Of a stretch of 64,000 bases of DNA, positions 1-13,537 are shown piece by piece; the first letter of the stretch is position 1, and each line of letters opens with the position of its first letter. The notes below the pieces were generated by a model. It saw only the letters and a program-made list of their open reading frames with translations, made no database searches and had not been told where the DNA came from. Origin of the DNA: Excoecaria cochinchinensis. Its lineage: Eukaryota > Streptophyta > Magnoliopsida > Malpighiales > Euphorbiaceae. Where the stretch lies: NCBI GenBank assembly GCA_947683425.1, contig CANTUQ010000004.1:8966001-9030000 (forward strand), written 5' to 3'. The position numbers and the translations under genes are program-made.

Positions 1-877
1 TTATTCATTCCATCATAATTCATAGGCATAATAATTCTCTGCATTAAATTCTACCCCAAATTCAAATAAAAACTTTAAATTCATTTACTTGAGCTTTTTG
101 CCCTAACTTGTTCTTCCCAAAATTTCTATGAAATTCTCTGCTAAATTGAGCTCTTGACATGGTAGAAGATTAATCTAGGGCTTTAGAATTATTAGAGAGG
201 TAAAATTTGCTTAGAATTTTATGTGGAAATTTGAAGAAAATGGAGCAGAACTTAGGTGCATATGGTTTGGCCAAGAGCAGAAATGACGGAGAATGAAGAA
301 GTCTCAAGAGAATTGTGAGTTTTAGCCTTTATATAGTCCTAAATGGAGGGCTAGGATTGAATATTACACTATTTAATCAAATGGTTATTATGTGTACACT
401 TGCCAACTTCCTATTCATTTAGATTTTTTTCTTTGTATTGTTCCATAAAAATATGTCTAAAAATACTAGAAAATATCCCTAACAAAATTATATTTAGGTA
501 ATTTTTCCCGATCTGGTGGAATTTTATCGATCTGATAATTAATTTTTCACTTCCAAAAATTTCTTTATAATGTTTCTAATGAGTCTATGAAGTCGAAAAA
601 TTTTTTAGAGACCTCTAGAATTTTTTCAAGGTTGGTCAAAATTAGGTCAAACCGATTACTATTCAAACCAAACCGTGACTTATTTTTAGTTCTAACTTTT
701 AAGGGCCTATTTAAACTCAATTTCATATCAAATTATATTCTCGGACTCGTCATGAATTATACTTTCCAACGATTGAACAAAATAATTTTTGATCTCGGGT
801 GATACTATTCACCTCGGGTGATACTACTCCCGACTTGGAAGGTACTATTCATGAAAACTGAAATTTATGGCATTACA
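1..877 (-). repeat. Gypsy LTR fragment (family G1), cut by window edge
   Basis: AT-rich DNA ending in 'ggcattaca' at 877. On the minus strand this is an LTR start (TGTAATGCC). The same layout recurs at 3955-6976 and in the solo LTR ending at 41334: a purine-rich 'gaagaaaatggag' block, then 'gcctttatatag' (minus-strand TATA box, 328-336), then the 'ccattaca' terminus. No coding sequence is seen; the small ORF at 587-802 has no family features. Orientation is inferred from the TATA box and the TG...CA ends. Confidence 0.55.
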
Positions 878-1044
878 TTTTCTCATTCCCATCCATGTGG
901 CAAATATATGGCATGGTAGTCTTCCCTTATTTCTTATATCGTTTTCCACTCTTATCTAAAAAATATATAGACAAACAAAGCATTAAAAAGTAATAAAATA
1001 CACCAAATACAAACAAAAATTAGCAAGAAAAAAAATTTATCCTT

Positions 1045-1720
1045 ACCTATCATCTCAGTGCAATCTTCTTCATCCAACTGTTGAGGTTGTTAATAAGTTT
1101 GATCATCAATTTGAGGAGGTATTATGTTTTGTTGTCCAAGCTCTGGTTGGGATTGTCATTGAGTGTGTGAAGAGTAATCTTGATTATCATTTGTGACTAA
1201 CCTCAACCCATTAAATATATAGGCCTTTGAGACATTTAACAGACATAGAGATACATAATGCAATCATTTATATATGTTATATTGAAAATAATACTTGTAA
1301 TAATGGAAGAAAGCCTATTATGTAGAAACACAATGTACAAATAGATTACAAATTTAATAATTTTCGATCACATCAGTACGAACCAACTAGGATGCTTGTT
1401 GTCATTTAAACAATGTATAGCAAAAGCCATCATACTACTGTCATTATCTATTTCATAACCATGCCAAATACATCTCTCGGTGCAACCCTTCTTATTACAA
1501 ACCAATTAGGATTTTTGGGATCCATAGCATAAAATAATTCCTCAACTTGTGATGAAAATACATATGGATTGTCTTCAACCCTTTTACCTATATAAACTAA
1601 AAGAGATGAGTTAACAAGAGTAAACCCAAATTCATCATGTTTGATACCTAATTTACGATAAACATCAAACCAATCACATTTAAACAGAACTACTTTAAAA
1701 CTACCATAGTAATCTAATTA
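1045..1720 (-). pseudogene. CACTA (En/Spm) transposon gene fragment, DUF4216 region
   Basis: Reading the minus strand from about 1717 to 1448 gives an open stretch with the DUF4216 signature: 'LDYYGSFKVVLFKCDWFD', then 'KHDEFGFTLVN', 'DNPYVFSSQVEELFYAMDP' and 'NWFVIRRV'. DUF4216 is found in the second gene of plant CACTA elements. A TAA lies just upstream and a TAG at 1448-1450, after which homologous residues continue in another frame, so the copy is frameshifted. A downstream stretch (about 1200-1060) is Gln-rich and ends in a donor-like G|GTAAGG, perhaps the next exon. No CACTA ends or TSD are visible. It is an old internal fragment. Confidence 0.7.
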
Positions 1721-1769
1721 AATAACCTCCTTTAATCTACTTGTGACATGCGTCACATAGGCAAGTGTG

Positions 1770-2530
1770 TAAGGAGTGCACCAAGGAGACCGTTTTATTT
1801 ATATTGATTCCACTTTTAGGGACGGTTAGGTGAAGGTCTCCCGCCCTTTAAAGCTGGTTGCTTCACAATTGTCAAAGGATTCTTATCCCATCATTGGCGA
1901 TTAAACTCAGGATGCGTCTTTGGACATCACAAGGTAGATATGATGGAGTCAGCATCGGATAGAACATTGGGACAGTGGTTCGACCTTATGAGGCCAAAAC
2001 CGAGAGAAGGGTTCTAGACGTCACTCTTATTCATACCTTTGGTTAATATGGCATTCATGGACCTCTAGGTTAATGATTTTATCCCTCTTCTCATGCGTTT
2101 ATCATGGCAAGAAAACATAAGGTGCTCTCAATCACTTCAGAAAGTTAAAGAGACATACTAAATTAAATAAGCGTCCATAAATTGGGTTATTCATTGAGCT
2201 CATTTGGTAAGGACATTGGTCCTCGCATGCAATTGTGAAAATGGATTTATTGCGACTTTTATTGGTTGAAAATCTGGGACTTTGGTACCGTTTTATTAAG
2301 AAAATTTCAAATTATTTAATTATGTACAAAATTTTTTACATTTAAAAGCTTAATATTCACATGTGAGTTTTGGGCATGAAATAGGACATTGGTCGAATTT
2401 TATTAATGGAAGATCCCAATTATACAGTATCAATATTTTTGTGTTATTTTTCCATTAATAGGACAAAAACCCTTTCTATTACAATAGGTACACATAAATG
2501 GTAAAAGGACAGAAGAAGCGAGCTTAATCT
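1770..2530 (-). repeat. Degenerate Tat-type LTR fragment
   Basis: No ORF. Several short phrases match the minus-strand Tat LTR at 52605-55351 in the same order: 'ataggacattggtc', 'ttttattaagaaaa.tttcaa.ttatt', and 'tcactcttatt' beside a 'cctct' block. Similarity is patchy and the ends are not defined, so the call rests on ordered short matches only. Confidence 0.35.
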
Positions 2531-2539
2531 ACTCCCCAG

Positions 2540-3950
2540 GCCATGTAGCACATAGATTAATACAAAAGAGCATGCATTTAGAACGGCTAAGAGGTTGAGT
2601 CATGCTCGTGAGTAGTGGCTCATCCCTAGTCATTTATCACTAAAAGGCATAAAGATAAATTAAGACTAGTATAAATTTGATTGATAATCATGAGATGGTT
2701 ATATATGGTGATATAAATCAAATATGTAGGTACTTGTTAGAGAATAAGGTACTAGATAGACCCATTATGAGATCACTACATGGGATAGTGTCATAAGTGA
2801 TCTTATAATAGATATGTTATTGAATCTTTTGACTAGAGGTTATCACGGTTTCCTACATAAGGAACAATATGTTTTGACATAATCAAACATTATCTTTAAT
2901 CGGATAATTATAAAGTTTATGATTGGGCATGATGAGAATTATGCAAAGGAAAGTGAACAATCAAGATGGAATTTGTCTATCTCTTATGAGAGAGATATCT
3001 ATTGGGCCCCTCGATAAGTAGGACTGTAAAATGCATGGCCATACTCAAATAAATTGATAGTGTGATCAATGTCATTTGAATTTATCAGTCTACTTAGTGA
3101 TCGGAAAATTATATGTTTGAACAATATATAAGTTTCACATGGACCATGACTTATGTTCAAACAAGATATCGTGTGACAAAAGGATAATAACATGTTCTGT
3201 TATCAAGTTAAAATCGGACTATATTTATATTATTTGGGTAGTCATAATGTCTTACTAGAGACCAATTATGACTTGTGGGCTTATTATGGAGTTGGGCCCA
3301 CTGTTAACTTAATATAAACCTATTGGGTCACACATCAAGACCACAATGAACATACTGGATTTTAATTAGGGTATTATGAAATTATATAAATATAGGTATT
3401 TATATTTAAATTTCGTAATTATATATGGATATATATTTACATATAACATTTCTTATTATTTTGAATAAGGAATAAATAAATAAATAAATATATATATATA
3501 TCTCTTATTTTTGAATAAGAGATAATATCCCTAATTTATCTCTCTAGGGTTTACATATATATATGGATCTATGTTTAAGAAAAACCTAATTTCGTTTTTC
3601 TAAGAGAGGCTGCACTTTACGAACCCTAGCTGCCATTTTAGAAAACCAAGCCGCCACTTTTCTTTGTGAAAGAAAATCGTAAAGAAATTCAGTCGCGAGA
3701 GAAGGAGTTAGCATTCCTAGGCGATTGTCTGTTCATCGGTTCGCACGTGTGGATACTGATAGAGGGCGTTTGTGATTGGAGCAGCGCCTATTATCCGATC
3801 GAACTAAGGTGTTGGTTCATATTTCTGCGTTATAAAAGTTAGTAAATCTTTATCGCTCCTTTTGAATCAATTGAAATACATGGATCTTGTTTGGTTTCGT
3901 TTTATATTCCGCTGTACTTAATTTTGAATTACTGCGATGAAACCCAACAC
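2540..3950 (+). repeat. Copia LTR, solo or truncated
   Basis: Shares ordered blocks with the Copia LTRs at 41793 and 49328: 'atccctagtca', 'aattaagactagtat', 'gagaacactacatgg'-like 'gagatcactacatgg', and 'cataagtg'. It ends in 'cccaaca', like the 3' end of the young Copia LTR ('ttccaaca'). No PBS or gag follows 3950; G1 LTR sequence begins at once. The left end is uncertain and I found no TSD. A (taaa)n/(ta)n microsatellite lies near 3474-3500. Confidence 0.5.
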
Positions 3951-3954
3951 ATTT

Positions 3955-6900
3955 ATATAGTCAATTCACTAACTAATTACAGTTTAGTCCTTTAATTAAC
4001 CATACAATTTCAAAAATTTACATCTAGGTCCTCATCTTTTTCAATAATTCCAATTATGTCCCTTATTTTCTCTAAATTACCAAAATACCCTTATTTACAC
4101 TTAATTACTTATTTACCCTTCTTTACACTTAAATTTCCATCATTACCCTTTTATAACTTACCAAATTACATTTTAGTCCCTATTTTATCAATTTTACACC
4201 AAATTACCATTTAGTCCTTATATTTTCATTTCTTTACACTATTATTATTTTAAATTACACTTTTTTACCTAATTTACTTCATTTCTAACAATTAAGTGCA
4301 AAATTATCATTTTACCCCAAAACTTTCTATTTCTTTCAATTTAGTCTTATTTTCACTTATTTTCTTATTTATCGCTATATTAGTCAATTTAATTGCATAT
4401 TTAGCATAATGCCCCTAAGCTTTTATCAAATTACAATGTTACCCTTCTTCTTACTTTATTTACAATTATGCCATTAATTAACTATATTTTCACATTTAAT
4501 CACTTCTTTAGCTTATAACTTATCAATTAACCCACTAACCAATCATTTTCATGATAAATTACGTTTTAGTCCTTAATCTTTTATCTTCTTTCAATTTAAT
4601 TCTTTCTTTACACTTTTTCACCATATTTTTTCCAATAAATTTCTTTATTAATTAATTTCTTTATATTTGCCCCTAGTAACAACCAGTAGTTATCATTAGA
4701 CTGTATATGCGGGACTGGGCTTTATAGCCCTAATCTACCGAAGTGGCCACTAGGGGGCCAAGTTACACTTCGATAGTGTCGGAGTGACCACTAGGGGTCA
4801 AATTACACTACACTTACACTTTACACTACACTTACACTTATAAATAGACTGTCATTGGTCTATAATTGCAAGTCACCATGACTCACTACTGCGGTATACA
4901 CTGACATCCCTATGGCTAGCCATCTATATCCTGAACTAGACTTACTACCAGATCACTAAGGGCAAGGCACTTCATCATTCATTTCATTATTCACTTCATA
5001 TATAAAATGAATAATTTTCACAATATTAAACCATACAATACAATACCACTTCTTTTTCATTCTTTTTCCATCAATTCCTTTTCGATTCACTTGATATTCA
5101 ATGTAAACATCATTCATATCAAGAATTCATTGAAACATACAATTTCAATTGTTTTCATCTTAAACATAATGCATTAATTCTCTTTATACATGTGCAAATA
5201 TACACTTTTAACTTCAAGTAAATTCACATATTCTTATTTTCTGTTCTTTATTCATTTTATACTATTATACTTAACAAATAATCAAGTTACACATTATTTA
5301 TTCCAAGTTTACTATTCGGCCAAAGCACTCATTACACTTTATCTTTATTTTTATTTTAATTTAATCACTCAATTAATTAAATCTCATGTCATATATCACA
5401 AGTATATCATGTATATACATTAACTATTAAAGTTTAACATGGTTTACCGTAATAATACCATTCGGCTTATGATACACTTTCACTTTAAGTTTATTTTTCT
5501 TTCCTTAAATCATTTCATTTACTAAATATCATGTTAAACATTACCTAAATATCATTTACATGCCATAATAACCAAGTATAGCTTTATTTTTCCTATGTAT
5601 ACCATTCGGCCCAATCTTAGTTTCTTCACCAAATTATTATCTTCTCATATTAAGCTTTCAAATCATCATTATTTACATTCCTAAGCATGACTATAAGGTT
5701 AGATTTCATTTTACATGCATATTTCACATACTTAACACTTAGACATAACCTAAAATCATGCTTTTTCAATGGAAATAAATGAATTTTATAATGACAAACC
5801 CCAAATCATTGCTTAACACTTCTCAAGTGTCCTTTTTAATACCTTAGCCTTAGGATAAATCTTTCGCTCCTTGTAAACCTAACCATAGTCGAATATATTC
5901 AATGAGATTTCATCAAATCTATGCTTTATTTTTACAAAATAACTTCATAAACATGTTATACATACTTAACAATGCCCATAGGAACCTTTAAACCCAATTA
6001 AAATTTCCTAAATCACTTACCCCAAAATCAGACCTAAACCTTGCATCCTTAGATTTCCTTGCTTCCAACACTCCAAATGGGCTTCAAATACTATTTCTAA
6101 GTTGTGGAGGAGCTAAAATTTATCTAGGAGGCTGAATTTTGGGGAAAGATTGAAGGAAAGATGAAGAAAAATGGAGGAGAAAATAAGAAGAGGAATTCAT
6201 CCAAGAAGGGAGAGAGCAGGTAGGTGGAGGCTAGATTTCTCTAGAGAAGTCTAGCCTTATGCATCCTTATATAGGCTGGAATTGAACCGAACCGGTCCAA
6301 CTAAAGTGGTCCAACTGGTTTGAACCAAAATTTCGATTTTCGGTCAATTTTCACTATTCTATGGCATCTATGTGTTTCTCAACTTATTTTCACTCACAAC
6401 CAATTTTATAATTATTGAAATAACAAATATAGCCTCTCTGCAAAATTGCAACTCAATCGGAGTCCATTTGGGGCCCGATTCACTTAAATCGGTCCGATTC
6501 AACACTGTTCGGTTATGCCGTAAAACACCATTCTAATATTGTCAAAAATTACTAAAAATTATTTTAAGCCTTTAAACTTCCCACTTTACACATTTTTGAG
6601 CTCAAAAACTATTTTTAAAAATTCGGTCAAAGTCTGGTCAAACCCTAGTTCAATTGAACCGAACTAGAGGCTAACTTTAACTTAAATTTCGGAGGTCTAT
6701 TTGACTCCGTTTTCACTTCAAATTTTACCACTAGACTTCTGACAGTCAACAAATCAATTTTACCAAATAATAAAATTTTTAGTATTTGCTGTCAATTTTG
6801 ACTGTATAGCTAGCTCGAGATTACCCATCCTGGGATTGCTATGCCTCGAGCACACTTAACTTTCTACTTTTACTGTACTATAAGATACACATCCCATTAC

Positions 6901-6976
6901 TCTAAATCAAAATTACACTATAGACTTTATAAAATTCACTGAATACTCCTGACCCTGTATTGAGGCCATTACATTC
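3955..6976 (-). repeat. Gypsy LTR copy 2 (family G1)
   Basis: Long non-coding AT-rich block full of degenerate 'ttagtcct..', 'aaattacca' words. On the minus strand it begins at 6976 (TGTAATGGCC) and has a TATA-like CCTATATAAGG (6267-6275). The same order of landmarks is seen in the solo LTR at 35835-41334, including a 'ccactaggggtca' repeat (4740-4800, like 37790-37890), 'ccattcggcc' words and the 'ggccattaca' end. The left end abuts the Copia LTR and is not resolved. Confidence 0.6.
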
Positions 6977-6977
6977 G

Positions 6978-7440
6978 AGAACAAGTCGAATACCATTCGG
7001 GGGTTCGAAGCTCGTCATAGTGAGAACTCCGCTGACCCATGAGATTTTGCTTCGAAAGTACCTTTGGTTAATTTATTATAAATAAGTTTAAGATTATGAA
7101 ATTTTATCTTTCTTAAAAAAATTGCATTGCATTCATGTTAGGGCCTTAGAATTAAGTTAGGCATCCCTCTTTTAACCCCGGTGCATTCCCGAAGCACAAC
7201 CCTATGTTCACTCAATATAGGGGAAGTAATTAGGGATAATCACTAGCCCAAACCTTATACCATTTAGTATGTCAAATGATGACCCGATAGGTCGCTATGC
7301 TTGTGATGAGTTAGATCTGTTGGCAGGGATCACACTTAGGTAGCCCTAAATCTGTATTGCCTGGCTAAAGCCCATATAATGGCATAGACACTTCCTATAA
7401 TTGTAAGGACCAAAAATACACCTTTGCAGTAATAAGGCAA
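6978..7440 (+). repeat. Tat-type PBS and 5' leader remnant
   Basis: Closely follows the leader of the complete Tat element (12701-13080). A decayed PBS ('tgagaactccgctgac', near 7020) is followed by 'gggccttagaatta', 'cggtgcattcccgaagcaca' and the 'cgctatgcttgtgatgag' block. A third, minus-strand copy is at 52200-52590. Only leader is left here; no gag follows. Confidence 0.65.
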
Positions 7441-9813
7441 ACTTAGGGTGAAATGGAAGTCGAAAGTGGATGATTAAGTGATGGGAGTGTCAAAGAGAAT
7501 GCAATCGTCATTAATTCGAAAGATATGGCAAGAGCGACCATTCGCCAATTCTTTATTTTAAAGTATGATAACTATGTAAAAAAGAAATAGTATGGTGGAC
7601 CAATGTATAAAATGGAAATTGAGTTAATTTGTGGTTTTGTTTGTTGTGGAATTGAATGGAAATATGAACTTGGTTATATTGAAGTTGTAAGGGAAAATTC
7701 TGCTCAATTTTACTCTTGACCTTGATTCGAATTTTAGGCCATATCATAGTTTAGTAATATCCAAACTAGATGATTCTAGTGGAATTTGAACCATGACTTT
7801 TATGTCTACAAATTTCTTAGAAATAGTCATGGCTAGTTTTAGCTCTAAGTAGCCCGAAACTAGCTAAAACATAAGGGTATCTTCTTTGGCCGGGTTCATG
7901 GAACAGTATGTATCTCTAAGGCTATAACTCCTAGGTTTTATTTCCAATTGATCTAAAATTTTACCAGTATCAATTTAAGATATATAATAATAAAATTATA
8001 GGAGAACAATTTTGCTAATTCTATCATTTGGAAGTTCGAATTGATTGCATAAAATGAGGGACAAAATCTGTTTTTAAAGGAGTTAAAAGCATAAGCTTGA
8101 AATTGGGGACCTAATTGCATAAATAAAATAAGTTAAGTGACTCAAGATATATTTGTATGGTTAAATGTTAAGCGAGGAATTAAATAAGATAATTTGGATT
8201 AATTAAGTTAATTAAGTGTTAAGTGTGTGAAGTGGAATGCAAGTGTCAACTTTTGGCTAGGCCACCTATGCATTTTACGTGCAATGTATATAAGTGTGAA
8301 GAGGTGGGTTTTGTTCTATCTCCACCTATGTGAGGCCGGCCATCTTTGAGGTAAGCATGAAGAATTCCTCATCTTCATTCTCTCCATTCACGCAAGACAC
8401 AAGATAGGGAAATTGAATAAGGGATTTGAAGGGATTAGCCATAAATTAAGTTGTTCAAGTTTATGGGTAAGTTAATTCTTTTCTTTGTCTTCTTCTTATC
8501 TTTTTCTTTTGATGAAATTATATTGAGATGGAGTGGAGATGGTTATGAATGTGAGAGTAATTGTTCATTAGTTTGATAATGAAGAAAAAAGGCAAAGGAA
8601 AGGAAAAGGTGGGAGATGGAAGCACAAATGAACCTAAAGGAGCAAATGAAAAATAGGTTTGGGACTGTTGTGTGTTTTTGGTGCTATTGAAAATTTAATG
8701 ATAAATTGAATATTCTGAGATGTTTTTGTATGTGTTATGTTGATTTGGGTTGAATTTGGTGGATTTATTGTGTCAAATTAGATGAATTTAGGTCATTTGA
8801 TTTTAAAGTGCAGTTTCGTCCAAAGGGATAGAATGACCATTGATGACTATTTTGAGCATAAGTTGAGATTTAGAAATCCAAATCTCATGATTCCAATTGG
8901 ATTATAATCAGGACTTCTTTGGATAAAAATTTTGTATAAATAGCTATAATTTTTTTTGGACTCTAAGGGCCTCAAAATTTCTCATTCCAGTAGCAAAATG
9001 TTCTAGCTAGGTCTTTAGAGTAGTGTAGACAAATCTGGGCATATCTCCATGGTTTTAGCTCCAATTGACTTAAAATTTAGCCATTAGAAAGCTAACATCC
9101 TGAGGTTTAATTGTTTAGAAGAAAATTTTGATTGAAATTGACGTTTTCTATGTGCTATTTGAGGTTTAATTGGAAGTTGCAATCTATTTTTGGTAAAATA
9201 GAGTTGTTGTAGGGTTTGAAGAGAGTTGTCCCATCCCACATGGGCCTTTGTGTGAGGGACGGGAACACCTACTGAGGTACACCCATCGCTCAGTTGTAAC
9301 AACTTTAAGGACGGCCATGGTTGAGTGGTTGGCCATCCCTTGGCCACCAAGTTTGAGGGACGGCTGTCCCTCATCCATGAGTTGCTGTCCCTTACTTTAA
9401 AAGCTACTAATCTTCCTTATGTACTTTCCTTACCCCATTCAACTATTATGCCATGTAAAATATGAAATCTAATGATGATTATTTGGATTATTAAATGGAT
9501 TATATATATATATATATATATAAATGAAATTATTTTGTTAAATAAATTATGCAAATGCTATCACATCATGATTTAACTGGATTAAATAATTGTTTCGCTT
9601 GCAAAAGTCGGGTCGTGGATAGTTAGGCATGCCTAAAGGGTCTATAGGCGCAGCCTATGTGTTTAGACTGCAATTTGGTCCCTATGTGTTTGGATCTTGC
9701 TATAATCCCTATGTATTTTGGATTCCGGATGTGGATCCCTATGCGTATTGAAACTGTACCTTTGGGTACCTATGTGTTTCAACCCGTTTATCCACTACTT
9801 TGAAATGCAGGCA
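7441..9813 (+). repeat. LTR-like Gypsy DNA, probably Tekay-type, plus orientation
   Basis: No gene. A TATA-like 'gtatataag' is near 8287, followed by leader-like sequence. A cluster of 'gggacgg'/'ccgtccc' words lies at 9230-9390. At 9640-9780 'ccctatgtgtttgg' words recur about every 35 bp. The end (9780-9813: 'tatccactactttgaaatgcag') resembles 55920-55945 of the Tekay LTR ('tatccactattttgagtaagcag'). I infer the U5 half of a related LTR, interrupted at 9814 by the solo LTR and resuming at 41340. A (TA)n run is at 9504-9524. Confidence 0.4.
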
Positions 9814-10446
9814 ATATGTGTAACACTCTTATACCTTACGTACACTAATATGAATATCGGTACAACAACTAGATAAATAGATGCTACAAGAGATAGTTCA
9901 GTAAAAAAAACTTTTTGCATTCAAACATCAATTATACTTATAAAAAAATAATAACAATAATAAAGTAGTCCAGAAATAATACTGTCTGCAAATTCCATAT
10001 CTAACATAACTAGGATCCATAAACCTTATAGTACACTGAAAATTGTATACATGCCATAACTATGCTCACATATCTGTATTTGTTCCTCGCCTCAATTGTC
10101 ACTGATATCCCGGCCACTTAACAACTTCCTATCTTCGCAACCTGCGCGTAGCAACAAAACTATGCGCTGAGCATTCAAATGCCCAGTGGTGGATACATAT
10201 CCTAAATTTTCCACACTAATACAATATGCATGCGCACACAAGCATTTTTCTTTATTCCCATTATCTGAACATTAATTTCTGAGTCTTTTAGACAGTTATG
10301 ACATACTTTTACTTTAATTATTTATCTTTTACCTTTGTCATTATTACAACAATCCCAATTATCATTATTATTGCTATTATTACATTGTTAACTTTTACAA
10401 TATTATCATTACATTCCGTCAATAAATCTGAGGACCAGTTAGTGAC

Positions 10447-12701
10447 TGTAAGCACTGTGTCTCGAGGCGGTCCAGATCAGAGATTACCCGATGAAGAAAT
10501 CGATGCTCGAGTTCGGATGAATGGTCGAGATTCGGAGATTTTGGCCCTCTAGATTCATGAGAAATGTGGTTTTTTTATTCATGGCAATGACAAAAAGAAA
10601 ATTGGGAGCTTTGGGGTAAAAAAGGGAATTTCCCTCCACCGGCATCCAGCCCGTCGCTTCCTGGGAAGCCCGTCTCTCGTTATGAGGGACGACCCGTTGG
10701 TGAGATGAGGGATGGACACGTGCCCTTACACAAACGCCCGTCAGTGAGACTCCAACGCCTGTCGGTGGAGTCCTGTTTCCTATTGGAAAAGGGATTTAAC
10801 CGACGCCTGTCTGTGGCTTAGACGCCAGTCGGTTGAATCCTATTTCCAACAGGAAATAGGATTTAACCGACGATTGTCGATGGGCTTCCGACGGCCGTCT
10901 GTAATTCAAAACCTATAAAAAGCTATTTTTCACCCGTTTTGGGGGTTGGCTCGTTGGACGAGTTTAGCTATTTTCCTACCTAAAAAAAATATTTTCCAGC
11001 ACTCTTTTGACCAAATAAAATTTCTCTTTTCATTTATTTTGTTTTGGTGAATCAAATTAATTCAAGGGAGCTAAAATCAATTAGTTTCTGCTAAATTTGA
11101 TTCGAACATTCGTCCATTTTCGTGAAAATTAAGGAAACAAAAACCTAAACTTTATTTCTCGGTTTTCACTCATTTTCTCGTGAAGCGTGCGGGGTTCAGA
11201 TCCTCAAGAAATCCTTCAAAAAGGTAAAAACCGAGGGTAAATATTTTGGATACATATTTCATTCAGTTTATTTTGCCTTTTTTGGATTTTTGTGTTGAAA
11301 AATTATTTTGTTTTTACTATTTTTTTGAAGAACAGTAGTGACCGACGGGTTATAAGGCCACCGACGCTCGTCGGTCGTTTGAGCGATGGCACGTATGTGA
11401 CGCATTATTGCCCGCTGGTCATCTTAGGATATGCCTATCTCTAGGATGAACGACGGCATGCAAATCCGTTGGTTGCTTCCAGAGACGCCCGTCTATCAGT
11501 CGTTAGTGGCTGTCTCTGGGTTCTGTTTGCAATTTTCAAAGACTTTTCCTCATTTCTTTCTATTATTTATTTCTTTTATTTCTAAATTTTTTCTCTTCTG
11601 TCTTTTATCAATAGTTTTATTCTTATTATTTCAGTTCTGAATTTTCACCTTTATTTTCATAAATATTTATTAATGTTTTGTTTTTTTTTATATATATTAG
11701 CATTATTGATTATTTTGTGAGATTGTTTTTTATGTCTTTGGGATGATTTGGAGCTTAAGAGGAGTTTTATCATGGGAGACTCCATTTGGTTTATCTCTTT
11801 ATCCTTTATTTATTTATTTATTCATTTGTTTATTTATTCATTTATTTATTTATTTGCTTATTTAATAATTTATTTATTGATTATTTTGTGCTCACAACGA
11901 ATCGTTTTATTCTGTGTTAGATAAAAATGGATAAATATTTTATAGTAAATAAAATTGGGATTTTTACAAACTCAAGGATCCAACGTCCTATTTTCCATCC
12001 AATAAAAAAAAATCACGATAAAAACTAGTGTCTTTTATAATAAATGCATGCGAAGACCAAAGCCCTCTAAATAATTGAATTCCCCGTTTTTATGTATGCA
12101 TAGCACTTTTATAAAAGGGAGTTGTATTCCGCTCCTAGTGTTATTGTAATCTATTTTATAGTCATTATTGTTATATATTGTTTTATTTATTACGCTTTTA
12201 ATGTGAATAAGTGCGCTTTTAATTGAATTGCATCGTGTGGAGAAAGAGCGAATTAATAAATTCAAAACCTAATCGTAAAATTAATCAAGGTAGAAATAGA
12301 TGAGAAGTCCCGAACCCGGCTCTGGTCTTTGGGCTCAACGAGGCGAGAGGTATCCGATCACTCATTGGAACCTCCAAGACACCTTTGGTGTCCCACCAAA
12401 AGACTCAATTAACAATCCTAGGCTCCATAGGGTTAGAGGGTCATTCTCAATGTTCTATTGGGGTGTTCACCTCCAATACCCCTTTGGTTTGCCCAAGATG
12501 GATAAAAGTGCCGTCTTAGGCTCACTGAGGCGAGATCAACTTTTCCAATGTTTTGTTGGGTGGCGACTCCATGAAACCTCCTTGTTGCCCAAAATAGACA
12601 CACTTGCAATTTGTTGCAAGATGTCAACGGACCCTCAATTTGCCCGATCGCCCTAAAGCGGGCGGTCAGAGGGGCTGCCGCGGGGTTCGGCGTGCATCAC
12701 A
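10447..12701 (+). repeat. 5' LTR of the Tat element
   Basis: Starts TGTAAGCAC, ends CATCACA; partner of 33567-35829. It holds the promoter (TATAAAAAG at 10914), (TTTA)n stretches near 11808-11880 and an open 118-codon frame (12300-12656) also open in the 3' LTR. That frame has no recognisable domain and is probably a by-product of LTR duplication. Confidence 0.9.
10640..10922 (+). promoter_or_regulatory. Tat LTR promoter: repeated CCCGTC-like words and TATA box
   Basis: About nine variants of a CCCGTC/CCTGTCGGT word (e.g. 'agcccgtcgcttcc', 'cgcccgtcagtgag', 'cgcctgtcggtgga', 'cggccgtctgt') lie in both orientations within 270 bp directly before TATAAAAAG (10914-10922). The same arrangement is in the 3' LTR (33775-34042). 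Function is inferred from position and repetition. Confidence 0.6.
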
Positions 12702-12702
12702 G

Positions 12703-12720
12703 TGGCGACTCCACTGGGGA
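12703..12720 (+). other. Primer-binding site of the Tat element
   Basis: 'tggcgactccactgggga' begins one base after the LTR end. This is the PBS type I associate with Tat/Ogre elements, complementary to the 3' end of a tRNA, from memory tRNA-Arg; the tRNA identity should be confirmed. Decayed versions occur near 7020 and, on the minus strand, at 52587-52604. Confidence 0.8.
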
Positions 12721-13537
12721 CTGGTTTGAGACTTTGATTTGAAAATACCTTGATTAAAATTTACAATTAAGTTTTAGTTTATAAATTCCCTTTCTCTCAA
12801 ATTTGCATTACATCCCATTAGAGCCTTAGATTATGCTAGATTGGTCCCTTCTAAACCTCGGTGCATTCCCGAAGCACAACCCTATGTTCACTCAATGTAG
12901 GGAAGTGTTAAGGATAATCACCAGCCCAAGCCTCGTACCATTTGGTATATAAAATGGAGACCCGATCGGTCGTTACGCTCATGATGAGCTAGACCCGTTG
13001 GCATGGACCATGCTTGGGTAGACCTAAAGTAACACCATCCTTGACTAAAACTCATGTAATGGCCGTAGATACTTCCCCTAGGTGATATGAACCGTAATAC
13101 TGTGCTTGCTGTATGAATCCTTATGTATTGAGTAAGTCCAAATGTCTTGCTTGGTTGCCTAGCCAAAGGCTTTCATGCCTCGGTAGGGCCACGTCAATAT
13201 ATTTGGATTACTTAAATATGTAATGACCATTTCCCATGCGCTTGTGCATTAGTTTAAGAGTGTTATGCTGCCGGTTTTTCGCCGCGCACCATGCCTGTCC
13301 ATCGGGTTCCCTGTTGACCCATAGGCTAATCCTGCCTAGGGAAGAGACTATGACCACGTGTGTGGAAGTAATAAGGGTGGAAGGACCTATCTGCTCGTAT
13401 GTGATTTGTGGGTGTTGCATATCACGATCATGCATTTCATTTGCACTCATGCATCATTCTAACTCCTTGTTTCTACAGCCATCATAAATCTGCCTAGGTG
13501 GACGAGAGGACCCGCGGGGCGATTGATCTGAACTTCC
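12721..13537 (+). other. Tat 5' leader (untranslated)
   Basis: About 0.8 kb between PBS and gag with no long ORF in sense. It is conserved in order with remnants at 6978-7440 and 51905-52586, which confirms it as leader. Short ORFs here are not supported. Confidence 0.7.

Noticed and set aside
12300..12656. 118-codon ORF in the 5' LTR, also open at 35428-35784 in the 3' LTR
   Set aside because: Two copies are expected from LTR duplication. There is no domain, and it includes the LTR's own repeated 'gttctattggggtg'-type phrases.
13236..13487. ORFs on both strands in the Tat leader
   Set aside because: The same region is leader in three independent copies and is not kept open in them.
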